In this document: piece after piece, positions 1 through 5,804 of the stretch
How positions within the stretch are numbered: position 1 is the first letter of the stretch
Layout of the letters: every line of letters begins with the position of its first letter
Assembly: GCA_030149685.1 (NCBI GenBank)
Contig: JASLGI010000112.1
Coordinates: 1-6,257, forward strand
DNA length: 6,257 bases
Reading direction: 5' to 3'
From: Bacillaceae bacterium
GTDB lineage: Bacteria > Bacillota > Bacilli > Bacillales_A > Planococcaceae
Position numbers and translations under genes: made by a program
Notes under the pieces: model-generated
Database searches by the model: none
Told to the model about the DNA's origin: nothing
What the model saw: the letters and a program-made list of their open reading frames with translations, nothing else

Positions 1-382
1 ACGGGCATGTCCATTTACGTAAATTGAGATTTTTAACGTCTTTATTTTGGTATCCACAGTTTGAACAGAGTTGAGAACTAGCAAACGTTTTAGATACCAC
101 TACTACTTGCTTACCGTACCATTTAGCTTTATATTCCAACATAGTTCTAAATTGATACCATGAAACTTCACTAATTACTTTAGATCGTTTACGATTTTTT
201 AGCATATTTGATACTTGTAAATCTTCGATACCAATCACATCGTCGTTTTTGATGATTTAAGTAGAGATTTTATGTAAGTAATCTGTTCGTGCATTGACGA
301 TCTTCTCATGTATTCTTGCGACTTTCCGTCTTTGTTTTTTATTTGGATATATACGAAATTTATATGCTTTATGAATTAGTAT
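1..382 (-). pseudogene. tnpB: TnpB (OrfB) RNA-guided nuclease, degraded: bad start, internal deletion, nonsense codon, partial
   Basis: TnpB is the omega RNA-guided RuvC nuclease of IS200/IS605 elements. Reading leftwards from 382, the family N-terminus LIHKAYKFRIYPNKKQ is joined directly to RRKVARIHEKIVNARTDYLHKIST, which normally lies some 200 residues later, so a large in-frame deletion (junction about 326-340) removed the wedge/REC region and RuvC-I with its catalytic Asp. A TAA (259-257) stands where relatives usually have Glu in STEIIK. The frame then stays open to the window edge: IGIEDLQ with the RuvC-II Glu (226-224), [20 protein letters not shown], then the zinc ribbon with CSNC (67-56) and a third Cys (7-5). 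The last catalytic Asp is beyond the edge. At the expected start the codon is ATA (382-380), 6 nt after a good AGGGGGTGG ribosome site, so the start is probably mutated too. Not functional as a nuclease. Confidence 0.9.
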
Positions 383-403
383 CGATTTCCACCCCCTTTT
401 TAC

Positions 404-451
404 GTATACTAAAAGTATATGTAAATGTAGTAAGTATATCAATAATATACT
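404..451. promoter_or_regulatory. Candidate operator: two inverted pairs of AGTATAT heptamers
   Basis: Four copies of one heptamer lie between the divergent genes. GTATACT (404-410) and AGTATAT (414-420) form an inverted pair with a 3-nt gap. AGTATAT (433-439) and ATATACT (445-451) form a perfect inverted pair with a 5-nt gap. The pairs start 29 nt apart. The -10 of the tnpB promoter lies inside the second copy and the -35 overlaps the third, so a protein bound here would block tnpB transcription. Ribbon-helix-helix repressors commonly bind short repeated half-sites of this kind, and one is encoded next door. The repeats are seen directly. Their role as operator is inference, since AT-rich promoter DNA gives such repeats more easily than average sequence. 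Confidence 0.5.
414..442 (-). promoter_or_regulatory. Sigma-A-type promoter for tnpB
   Basis: On the minus strand TTGATA (442-437) is separated by exactly 17 nt from TATACT (419-414), close to the consensus TTGACA/TATAAT. Transcription would begin near 407, giving a leader of about 25 nt that contains the AGGGGGTGG ribosome site (397-389) just ahead of the expected tnpB start. The promoter looks intact although the gene is broken. Confidence 0.7.
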
Positions 452-469
452 AGGAAGGTGGTGAGGTGA

Positions 470-604
470 TTGGAGCGAGTACCTAAACTAATTAAATTTC
501 CTGTTGATTTAGTCGTACGAATCGAGGAATATAGGGAACAACACAACATCCGAACTTTTTCAGGAACTGTTTACGAATTGATACGAAAAGGGCTAGAAAA
601 GTAA
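470..604 (+). CDS. Small ribbon-helix-helix (Arc/CopG-like) protein in the tnpA position of the IS element
   Basis: This is a 44-residue protein starting at TTG (470-472), 8 nt after AAGGTGG (455-461). An in-frame TGA lies immediately upstream (467-469), so no longer start is possible. The sequence fits an RHH fold: an N-terminal beta strand (about residues 5-10, KLIKFP), helix 1 (about 11-26, DLVVRIEEYREQHN), a turn with Phe-Ser-Gly (30-32), and helix 2 (33-44, TVYELIRKGLEK). Proteins of this fold dimerise through the strand and bind DNA with it. Nothing else is fused to the domain. It diverges from the tnpB remnant across the repeat-bearing region at 404-451 and points to the element's left end, where IS605 and IS608 carry tnpA. 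My inference is a self-regulating repressor of the element's genes. A role as antitoxin is less likely, since no toxin partner is adjacent. The frame is intact, unlike tnpB. Confidence 0.7.
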   Translation: MERVPKLIKFPVDLVVRIEEYREQHNIRTFSGTVYELIRKGLEK

Positions 605-643
605 GGTGGCTGTTCAAAAGTAGATTCAAACACAAGGCAATCA

Positions 644-686
644 GGGCTTACATCCCCTAGCCTAAAGGCATAGGGGTTTTACGCCC
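644..686. repeat. Subterminal palindrome of the IS left end
   Basis: The core is CCCCTAGCC (654-662), loop TAAA, GGC (667-669), one unpaired A, TAGGGG (671-676). An outer GGGC (644-647) pairs with GCCC (683-686) across a poorly paired AT segment. Imperfect subterminal hairpins of this kind are what Y1 transposases recognise at IS200/IS605 ends. On the + strand the core is followed by TTTT (677-680), so it may also act as a weak terminator for the small RHH gene. Confidence 0.7.
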
Positions 687-736
687 GATTCTTATAAATG
701 AGGAAAAAATAACTTGATATTCAAGGAGGAGAAGCG

Positions 737-1231
737 ATGGGGAAACGATCGAATGTTTGGCTAGGAGCAGCAGCTATTGTAGAAAATGAAAAAAATGAAT
801 GGCTCGTCGTTAAAAAAACATATGGTGGATTAGAAGGACTATGGTCTTTTCCAGCAGGATTTGTAGAAGCGGATGAAACGATCGATGAAGGAGCTATAAG
901 AGAAGTGAAAGAAGAAACAGGGATAGATGTTGCTATTTGTGAATTAATCGCTTTTCGAACAGGAGTTTTGTCATATGGAGTTAGCGATCATATGGCGTTA
1001 TTTGCAGCGCGTCCTTTAGATGAAACTCAACCGATATGTTTATGTGAAAAAGAAATTGCTGATGTCGCCTGGCTAACTCGAGAAGAATTACAAGAGCGCT
1101 CAGATGTTTCAGAGATGGTAAAAGAAATGAGTAGACATTTAACATCTGCTCGTTGTGAATTAGGAGATGCGATCAACCCAGGCGATCAATTCGGGTATAC
1201 GTCCTATAAATTATTTTATAAAAAAGATTAA
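737..1231 (+). CDS. Nudix hydrolase
   Basis: The product is a 164-residue soluble protein with a complete Nudix box at residues 41-63: Gly41, Glu47, Arg55-Glu56, Glu59-Glu60, Gly62-Ile63 in the pattern G-x5-E-x7-RE-hydrophobic-x-EE-x-G-hydrophobic. Arg55 and the Glu residues 56, 59 and 60 form the Mg2+-binding catalytic centre that cleaves a pyrophosphate linked to another moiety (X). WSFPAG just before the box is typical of the fold. The C-terminal part (about 105-164) carries ADVAWLTREEL, a common Nudix ending. The substrate cannot be named from sequence; nucleoside diphosphate derivatives are usual. ATG at 737 follows AAGGAGG (723-729) by 7 nt. A strong terminator follows directly, so the gene is probably a single transcription unit. 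The IS left end lies only about 43 nt upstream, and I see no convincing promoter between them. Confidence 0.92.
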   Translation: MGKRSNVWLGAAAIVENEKNEWLVVKKTYGGLEGLWSFPAGFVEADETIDEGAIREVKEETGIDVAICELIAFRTGVLSYGVSDHMALFAARPLDETQPICLCEKEIADVAWLTREELQERSDVSEMVKEMSRHLTSARCELGDAINPGDQFGYTSYKLFYKKD

Positions 1232-1235
1232 ATAT

Positions 1236-1276
1236 AGTGACTTTTCTTCAAAATTTGAAGAAAAGTCGCTTTTTTT
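1236..1276 (+). terminator. Rho-independent terminator of the Nudix gene
   Basis: AGTGACTTTTCTTCAAA (1236-1252) is complementary to TTTGAAGAAAAGTCGCT (1254-1270), with one T-G wobble. The folded stem is about 15-16 bp with a small AT loop, followed by a run of seven T (1270-1276). It starts 4 nt after the Nudix stop codon. Confidence 0.9.
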
Positions 1277-1306
1277 CTTAGGAAAGTGCTCGTTTCTTTT
1301 AAAGTT

Positions 1307-1315
1307 TGATACAAT
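1307..1315 (+). promoter_or_regulatory. Extended -10 promoter for pepA
   Basis: TG-A-TACAAT (1307-1315) matches the extended -10 form TGnTATAAT. There is no good TTGACA at 16-18 nt upstream, which an extended -10 element can offset. The start of transcription would fall near 1322, leaving a leader of about 26 nt that ends in the AAAGGAG ribosome site (1333-1339). The position just downstream of the Nudix terminator supports a separate transcription unit. Confidence 0.55.
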
Positions 1316-1347
1316 AAGAATAGTTTATAGAAAAAGGAGCTAATAAA

Positions 1348-2829
1348 ATGAAAGAACTTGCAGTAGCACGAGTAAGTGAACTACAAGGTGGTTCACTCAT
1401 TCTCGGTGTCACAGAGCATGCATCAAACGTTAAAGGGTGGAATGAGTTTGTAGAAGCGTATGTACCTGCACTGAACGATTGGGTTCAATCAGGAGATATT
1501 TCAACAAAAGAAGGACAAGTAACGACATTACCTGTTGCCAATGCACCATTTGATCGACTCGTATGCGTCGGCTTAGGACGTCGCGATGAGTTGACGAAAC
1601 GTCAAGTACGTGAAGCGTTCGCAGCAGTTGGGAAATTAGCACGTACAAATGAATGGCGTGACGTTTCATTCGTCGCTTCAACATTTACGAAAGAAAAAGA
1701 AACGAAAGATTTACTCCATTTAGCGACAGAAGGATTCACTTTAGGGATGTATGAAGTACCTTCGTACGAAACGATGAAAAATGCCCCTGAACACGAGTGG
1801 GAAACTTGGACAGCGGTGACTACAATTGATGAGAAAAAAGCGGTGCAAGCGATGGCTCTCGGTTATGAATACGGAGAAGCGGTTAATTACGCACGTACGT
1901 TGATCAACCGTCCACCGAACTTGCTTACAGCGCGCGCATTAGCAGAAGAAGCAAAAGGAATTGCAGAAGCTTATGGATTAGAAGTAGACATTTTAAAGAA
2001 AAAACAATTGGAAGAAATGGGTGCAGGCGGTTTACTCGCAGTGAATAAAGGGTCTGTTGAGCCTCCACGTATGATCGTTTTAAAATATAACGGAAATCCA
2101 GATTCTGACGAAGTGCTTGGTCTCGTTGGTAAAGGAATTACGTACGATACAGGTGGATATTCATTAAAGCCGAAAAATGGTATGGTCGGTATGAAAGGTG
2201 ATATGGGTGGAGCAGCAGCAGTATTAGGTGCGATGCGCATTATCGCAACAGAACAACCGAAGAAAAATGTAGTTGCAGTCATTGCTTCAACAGACAATAT
2301 GATTTCAGGCGAAGCGATTCGTCCAGATGATATTATTACATCTCTTAGCGGTAAAACGATTGAAGTATTAAATACAGATGCAGAAGGCCGTCTCGTATTA
2401 GCAGATGCAGTCACATATGCTCAACAAGAAGGTGCAACGTCAATCATTGATATCGCAACACTTACAGGTGGCGTAATCGTTGCTCTCGGAAAAGATAAAA
2501 CGGGAGCACTTACAAATGATGAAGCATACTTTGAAGCGTTTTTAGAAGCAGCTGTTGAGACAGATGAGTTTGTCTGGCAATTACCATTAACGGAAAACGA
2601 TAAAAAACGTATCCGTAAAAGTGATGTTGCGGACTTAAACAACTCACCAGGAGGAGATGGACATATGATCTTCGCTGGTGGATTTGTCGGAGAGTTTGTT
2701 AATGAAGGAACACCTTGGATTCACTTAGACATTGCAGGAACGTCTGATACAGATGCTCCTCATGTGTTAGGACCAAAAGGTGGAACAGGTGTTATGGTTC
2801 GTACACTTGCAACATTTGCTCGTCAATAA
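1348..2829 (+). CDS. pepA: Leucyl aminopeptidase, peptidase family M17 (YuiE-like)
   Basis: This cytosolic exopeptidase releases N-terminal residues from peptides using two divalent metal ions. The 493-residue length is normal for the family. Residues 1 to about 155 form the variable N-terminal domain and about 165-493 the catalytic domain. Metal ligands and catalytic residues, matched to the bovine enzyme, are all present: Lys262 and Asp267 in VGKGITYDTGG, Lys274 (catalytic), Asp285 in MKGDMGGAA, and Asp344, Glu346 and Arg348 (catalytic) in the M17 signature NTDAEGR. No signal peptide or membrane segment is visible. ATG at 1348 lies 8 nt after AAAGGAG. The gene has its own promoter (1307-1315) and ends in a strong terminator shared with the convergent mrp operon. 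It resembles B. subtilis YuiE as I recall it. Likely roles are peptide turnover and amino acid recycling. The usual Phe of GITFD is Tyr266, a mild change. Confidence 0.96.
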   Translation: MKELAVARVSELQGGSLILGVTEHASNVKGWNEFVEAYVPALNDWVQSGDISTKEGQVTTLPVANAPFDRLVCVGLGRRDELTKRQVREAFAAVGKLARTNEWRDVSFVASTFTKEKETKDLLHLATEGFTLGMYEVPSYETMKNAPEHEWETWTAVTTIDEKKAVQAMALGYEYGEAVNYARTLINRPPNLLTARALAEEAKGIAEAYGLEVDILKKKQLEEMGAGGLLAVNKGSVEPPRMIVLKYNGNPDSDEVLGLVGKGITYDTGGYSLKPKNGMVGMKGDMGGAAAVLGAMRIIATEQPKKNVVAVIASTDNMISGEAIRPDDIITSLSGKTIEVLNTDAEGRLVLADAVTYAQQEGATSIIDIATLTGGVIVALGKDKTGALTNDEAYFEAFLEAAVETDEFVWQLPLTENDKKRIRKSDVADLNNSPGGDGHMIFAGGFVGEFVNEGTPWIHLDIAGTSDTDAPHVLGPKGGTGVMVRTLATFARQ

Positions 2830-2834
2830 TAAAG

Positions 2835-2873
2835 AAAAAGTACCTGAACTTGAAAAGTTCAGGTACTTTTTTT
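2835..2873. terminator. Bidirectional terminator between convergent pepA and mrpG
   Basis: AAAAAGTACCTGAACTT (2835-2851) and AAGTTCAGGTACTTTTT (2855-2871) form a perfect 17-bp inverted repeat around GAA. The + strand ends in seven T (2867-2873). The minus strand has its own T-rich tail (2839-2835, then CTTTATT), so one hairpin can stop both pepA and the mrp operon. Its right end overlaps the mrpG stop codon (2874-2872) by 2 nt. Confidence 0.92.
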
Positions 2874-3237
2874 AATACGATTGTTTTTCTTTTTTCTTTT
2901 TAATGTCACGTTTTAAATCGTCTCGAGCCGTAATGTCTGCTGGTTTCACGCCAGAAATATAAGCAGCGCGTCCCATTAAATGTCCACCGACAGGAGATGT
3001 AATGAATAAGAATACAATCCCGAGAATGAGTTGAATACTGAAATGTCCTTCGATGAGCCAAAAATGTAAGAAGACTCCGAGTAAAATACTGAGTACTCCG
3101 AATGTCGTACTTTTTGATGCAGCGTGTGAACGCGTATATGCATCAGGGAGGCGTAAAATCCCAATCGTCGTTACGACAGTGAAAAGGACACCGGTGGAGA
3201 TTAAAAGAATAATGAGTCCATTAATGATTTCGGTCAT
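2872..3237 (-). CDS. mrpG: Na+/H+ antiporter subunit MrpG (MnhG/PhaG family)
   Basis: This is the last gene of the mrp operon: a 121-residue membrane subunit of the multi-subunit Mrp complex that exchanges Na+ for H+ in alkaline or salty conditions. Three hydrophobic segments are visible at about residues 5-28, 44-62 and 67-90, with family motifs GILRLPDAYTRSHAASKS (26-43) and TSPVGGHLMGRAAY (80-93), then a charged lysine-rich cytoplasmic tail (KKKKEK). I chose ATG at 3237, 10 nt after GGGGAG, because family members begin close to MTEII. A TTG at 3243 would add two residues but leaves only 4 nt after the ribosome site. The gene overlaps mrpF by 17 nt, implying coupled translation. Confidence 0.93.
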   Translation of the reverse strand: MTEIINGLIILLISTGVLFTVVTTIGILRLPDAYTRSHAASKSTTFGVLSILLGVFLHFWLIEGHFSIQLILGIVFLFITSPVGGHLMGRAAYISGVKPADITARDDLKRDIKKKKEKQSY

Positions 3238-3502
3238 TTTCAATAATCTCCCCTTTTTCTATAAATTTCGAGAATGCAGTCGTTCCGATAAATGACATGA
3301 TCGCAACGAGTAAAATAATCTCGATGAAAAACTGTGTTTCAAAAATGATCGCGAGCAAGGCCGTTGCTGAAATAATCATGATCCCAATCGCATCGAGTGC
3401 GATGAGGCGGTCAGGAATCGAAGGCCCTTTAAATAGGCGATACAATAACCCGACCATCGATAATAAGACGAGCATGAGGGAAATCCAGAAAAATGTTGTC
3501 AT
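3221..3502 (-). CDS. mrpF: Na+/H+ antiporter subunit MrpF (MnhF/PhaF family)
   Basis: A 93-residue membrane subunit with three predicted helices (about 3-23, 36-54, 57-77). The family signature GPSIPDRLIALDAIG lies at residues 26-40, including the conserved Asp31-Arg32 and Asp37 near the start of helix 2. ATG at 3502 overlaps the mrpE stop in ATGA (4 nt). A strong GGAGGTG (3517-3511) precedes the start inside the mrpE coding region. The length and the order between mrpE and mrpG are as in Bacillus. It has no known activity on its own and is needed for assembly and function of the Mrp complex. Confidence 0.94.
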   Translation of the reverse strand: MTTFFWISLMLVLLSMVGLLYRLFKGPSIPDRLIALDAIGIMIISATALLAIIFETQFFIEIILLVAIMSFIGTTAFSKFIEKGEIIENDRNH

Positions 3503-3978
3503 GGACGACTCACCTCCAAGATCGCTTTTTCAAACGTATCTTTGATCGAGCGGATTGATTCATCGACATCGTCTGAGTCAATCGCGTGAATGTACAAAGT
3601 CTTTTGATCTTCAGATACATTCAATACGACAGTCCCTGGAGTGAGCGTAATGAGCATTGAAAGTAATGTAATTTCCCAATCGTGCTCTAGCTCTGTCGGT
3701 AATGCGAAAATGATTGGTTGAATGTCAAGCTTTGGGCTAAGAACTACTTTTAACATATCAAAGTTCGACATAGCGAGCTCTTTGACAAATAGTAAAAATA
3801 GTTTCAAAGCGGCCCATAATCGCCAAATATAGAGACGTTCTCGAAAGAAGCGCCCCATTAAAATAATCATAAATAACCCAAGTAAATATCCGATGGTGAA
3901 TGTACTAGCGGTAAAGGAAGAACTCATAAACATCCAAGTGACCGCAATGAGTACGTTCAATAAAATTTGAAGTGCCAT
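3499..3978 (-). CDS. mrpE: Na+/H+ antiporter subunit MrpE (MnhE/PhaE family)
   Basis: A 159-residue subunit with a hydrophobic N-terminal part (helices about 4-18, 24-42 and a segment about 52-68) and a soluble cytoplasmic C-terminal domain (about 75-159). The family hallmarks NVLIAVTWMFM (8-18) and ITLTPGTVVLNV (110-121) are present. The Thr-Pro within LTPGT has been reported as functionally important in alkaliphilic Bacillus MrpE. ATG at 3978 follows AAAGGAG (3995-3989), which lies in the last codons of mrpD, with a 7-nt gap between the two genes. MrpE is thought to contribute to complex assembly and membrane stability rather than to form the main ion path. Confidence 0.94.
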   Translation of the reverse strand: MALQILLNVLIAVTWMFMSSSFTASTFTIGYLLGLFMIILMGRFFRERLYIWRLWAALKLFLLFVKELAMSNFDMLKVVLSPKLDIQPIIFALPTELEHDWEITLLSMLITLTPGTVVLNVSEDQKTLYIHAIDSDDVDESIRSIKDTFEKAILEVSRP

Positions 3979-3985
3979 TTGTGAT

Positions 3986-5476
3986 CTACTCCTTTAAAAC
4001 CGCATCGACATACATCGACGGATCTAATAATACTTCACTTGCATGAGACATGAATGGTTCTAACCATTCTGCTCCGACTCCGTAAGCAACTGTTAATAAG
4101 ACGAATGCAGCTGCTGGAATGAGCATGCGGCGATACGTTTTTCGGTCGGTTGTCGGAATCGGTTGTTGTTCTCCCCAAAAAGCATAAACGAAAATACGCA
4201 TGACAGAAAGTAAAACGACGAGACTTGATAGTAAAACGACAATTGTCGCAGCAACATGTCCTGCTTCGAATCCACCTTCTGCAATTAAATATTTCCCGAT
4301 AAATCCACTGAGTGGAGGAATACCTGCTAAACCGAAAGCGGCGATTAAGTAAAACCAACCGAGCGGTGCGTGGGTTTTCATCAATCCACCCATTTTACGT
4401 AAATTAGAAGTACCTGTGACGTAAATTAATACACCGATGAGTAAGAAGAGCGCTCCTTTAATGAGCATGTCATGAATTAAATAAAAGACAGCACCTTCCA
4501 TACCAGGTTCGTTCATTAAGGCAGCACCGAATAAAATAACTCCGACTGCGATAATGACATTGTAAATAATGATTTGTTTTACATCGAAATATGCGAGTGC
4601 TCCGACACTTCCGACGACGATCGTAATGATCGATAAGACGAGTAATATTTCATGAGTAAACCCGACGTCGTGGACGAAAAACAATGTATACGTACGCATA
4701 ATGGCATACACTCCGACTTTCGTTAACAATGCACCGAATAGTGCAAGGATCGGTGCAGGTGGTGCCGCATAAGCGCTCGGTAACCAGAAGTAGAGAGGGA
4801 AAATAGCCCCTTTAATTCCGAAGACGATTAAAAATAAAATCGCGATAACGGTAATAATTCCTGGTTGGTCGATAAGAGCGATTTTGTTCGAGATATCTGC
4901 CATATTCAATGTTCCGATCACAGAATATAAATAAGCGACCGTAATGACGAAGATAGCAGAAGAAACGACGTTGACGATCATGTATTTAATCGCTTCACGT
5001 AATTGTGTTTTCTCTCCACCGAGTCCAATCAATACATACGAAGCCATTAAAAACACTTCGAAGAAGACGAACATATTGAAAATATCTCCTGTTGTGAAAG
5101 CTCCGTTAATCCCTGTAATCATAAATAAAACAGCAGGGTAATAATAAAATTGTTCACGCGCTTCATCAAGCCCACTAAAGCTATAGATGACGACGAGTAG
5201 CGTTAATACGAGTGTCGTCGTAACGAGCAATGCTGAAAATGGGTCAGAAACGAGTGTAATGCCGAATGGTGCTGGCCAACTTCCGAGATCTAATGTTTGA
5301 ATCCCTTCGCTCTGTACACGAAACAGTAAAATGAATGATGTAATCGTCGCTAAGACGAGACCAATGACAGATAATGTTCGTTGAACGACGATCGATGTCC
5401 GGAAAAACATTAATAGTACAGCGAAAAGAAACGGGATTAAAATCGGAAATAAAAGTAAGTTACTAGTCATGTTCAT
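3986..5476 (-). CDS. mrpD: Na+/H+ antiporter subunit MrpD (MnhD/NuoN-M-like proton pump subunit)
   Basis: A 496-residue protein with about 14 transmembrane helices, related to the antiporter-like subunits of respiratory complex I (NuoL/M/N). Ion-path residues are in place: Glu140 in NMFVFFEVFLMASYVLIG, Lys222 in FGIKGAIFPLYFWLPSAYAAPP, Lys253 in ALLTKVGVYAIM, and His335/Lys340 in LIHDMLIKGALF. FGLAGIPPLSGFIGKYLI (381-398) is the usual late-helix motif. ATG at 5476 or ATG at 5470 could be the start. Relatives I recall begin with about seven residues before the ILP/FP segment, and the AAAGGA site (5486-5481) sits 10 nt from the second ATG but only 4 nt from the first, so 5470 may be the true start. 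The gene overlaps mrpC by 8 or 14 nt. No lesion is seen. Confidence 0.96.
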   Translation of the reverse strand: MNMTSNLLLFPILIPFLFAVLLMFFRTSIVVQRTLSVIGLVLATITSFILLFRVQSEGIQTLDLGSWPAPFGITLVSDPFSALLVTTTLVLTLLVVIYSFSGLDEAREQFYYYPAVLFMITGINGAFTTGDIFNMFVFFEVFLMASYVLIGLGGEKTQLREAIKYMIVNVVSSAIFVITVAYLYSVIGTLNMADISNKIALIDQPGIITVIAILFLIVFGIKGAIFPLYFWLPSAYAAPPAPILALFGALLTKVGVYAIMRTYTLFFVHDVGFTHEILLVLSIITIVVGSVGALAYFDVKQIIIYNVIIAVGVILFGAALMNEPGMEGAVFYLIHDMLIKGALFLLIGVLIYVTGTSNLRKMGGLMKTHAPLGWFYLIAAFGLAGIPPLSGFIGKYLIAEGGFEAGHVAATIVVLLSSLVVLLSVMRIFVYAFWGEQQPIPTTDRKTYRRMLIPAAAFVLLTVAYGVGAEWLEPFMSHASEVLLDPSMYVDAVLKE

Positions 5477-5804
5477 CGTTTCCTTTCAATTGATTCATAT
5501 CTCCCGTTCCGTGGACTGCATACATTCGGTAAGCGAATACGAGTGTGAGAGCAGTAACCCCGAAGCTAATAACGATCGCTGTTAAAATGAGCGCTTGTGG
5601 TAACGGGTCTGCATAGTTCGTCACACCTTCTGCTACGACTGGAGGTGCAGGGCCGTCAAGACCTCCCATCGTCAATACGAGCAAGTGCACGCCATGACTG
5701 AGAAGTCCCGTTCCTAAAACGACTTTAATAAGCGTACGCGATAAAATTAAATAAACCGCAGCGGTGAATAAAACGCCGATTAAAATAGACATTAGAAATT
5801 CCAT
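5463..5804 (-). CDS. mrpC: Na+/H+ antiporter subunit MrpC (NuoK-like)
   Basis: A 113-residue subunit with three helices (about 4-22, 28-47, 70-93) and the organisation of NuoK of complex I. Family motifs are GTGLLSHGVHLLVL (31-44), where many relatives have Asn in place of His40, and DPLPQALILTAIVISFG (66-82). The acidic, charged tail (GNDEHD) is cytoplasmic by inference. ATG at 5804 shares one base with the mrpB stop (TAATG) and follows GGAGGGG (5818-5812) by 7 nt. Partner of MrpD and MrpA in the antiporter core. Confidence 0.94.
   Translation of the reverse strand: MEFLMSILIGVLFTAAVYLILSRTLIKVVLGTGLLSHGVHLLVLTMGGLDGPAPPVVAEGVTNYADPLPQALILTAIVISFGVTALTLVFAYRMYAVHGTGDMNQLKGNDEHD

Larger units (their letters stand above)
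1..693 (-). mobile_element. Decayed IS200/IS605-type element, left-end portion (truncated by window edge)
   Basis: This stretch has the layout of a divergent IS605-type element read on the minus strand: left end at about 693, a subterminal palindrome at 644-686, a small gene pointing to the left end (470-604), a divergent control region, and tnpB running off the window at position 1. No Y1 transposase (tnpA) is present, and there is no room for one (about 450 bp) between the control region and the palindrome. The outer boundary is inferred: the minus strand reads TTTAT (698-694) directly before AAGAATCGGGCG, and IS200/IS605 elements insert next to a short T-rich tetra- or pentamer without duplicating it. 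The right end, with any omega RNA, lies beyond position 1. TnpB is clearly broken, so the copy could move only with proteins supplied in trans, if at all. Confidence 0.75.

Noticed and set aside
1..382. A TnpB-derived RNA-guided repressor (nuclease-dead TnpB homologue)
   Set aside because: Such repressors keep the RNA- and DNA-binding regions and lose only catalytic residues. Here about 200 residues including those regions are missing and the frame has a stop.
257..442. A 61-codon minus-strand frame starting at TTG 442 taken as a new small protein
   Set aside because: It begins inside the tnpB -35 element, and its sequence from residue 22 on is the fused ends of TnpB. It is a fragment of the pseudogene.
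446..451. TATACT as the -10 for the RHH gene on the + strand
   Set aside because: Transcription would start at about 458, inside the ribosome binding site, and no -35 is found at the right distance. The true promoter of this gene remains unidentified.
1..693. CRISPR array or toxin-antitoxin pair
   Set aside because: There are no regularly spaced repeats, and no second small frame sits beside the RHH gene that could be a toxin.
677..698. TTTTAC and TATAAA as -35 and -10 of a Nudix promoter
   Set aside because: The gap is 10 nt, far below the usual 16-18, and no better -35 fits TATAAA (693-698).
1971..2414. A 147-codon open frame antisense to pepA
   Set aside because: It lies wholly within the M17 catalytic domain coding region on the other strand, has no recognisable domain, and its content follows from pepA codon use.
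4035..4358. A 107-codon frame and other minus-strand frames inside mrpD
   Set aside because: They are out of frame with the intact MrpD coding sequence, rich in Cys/Arg/Ser, and lack a ribosome site or family match.
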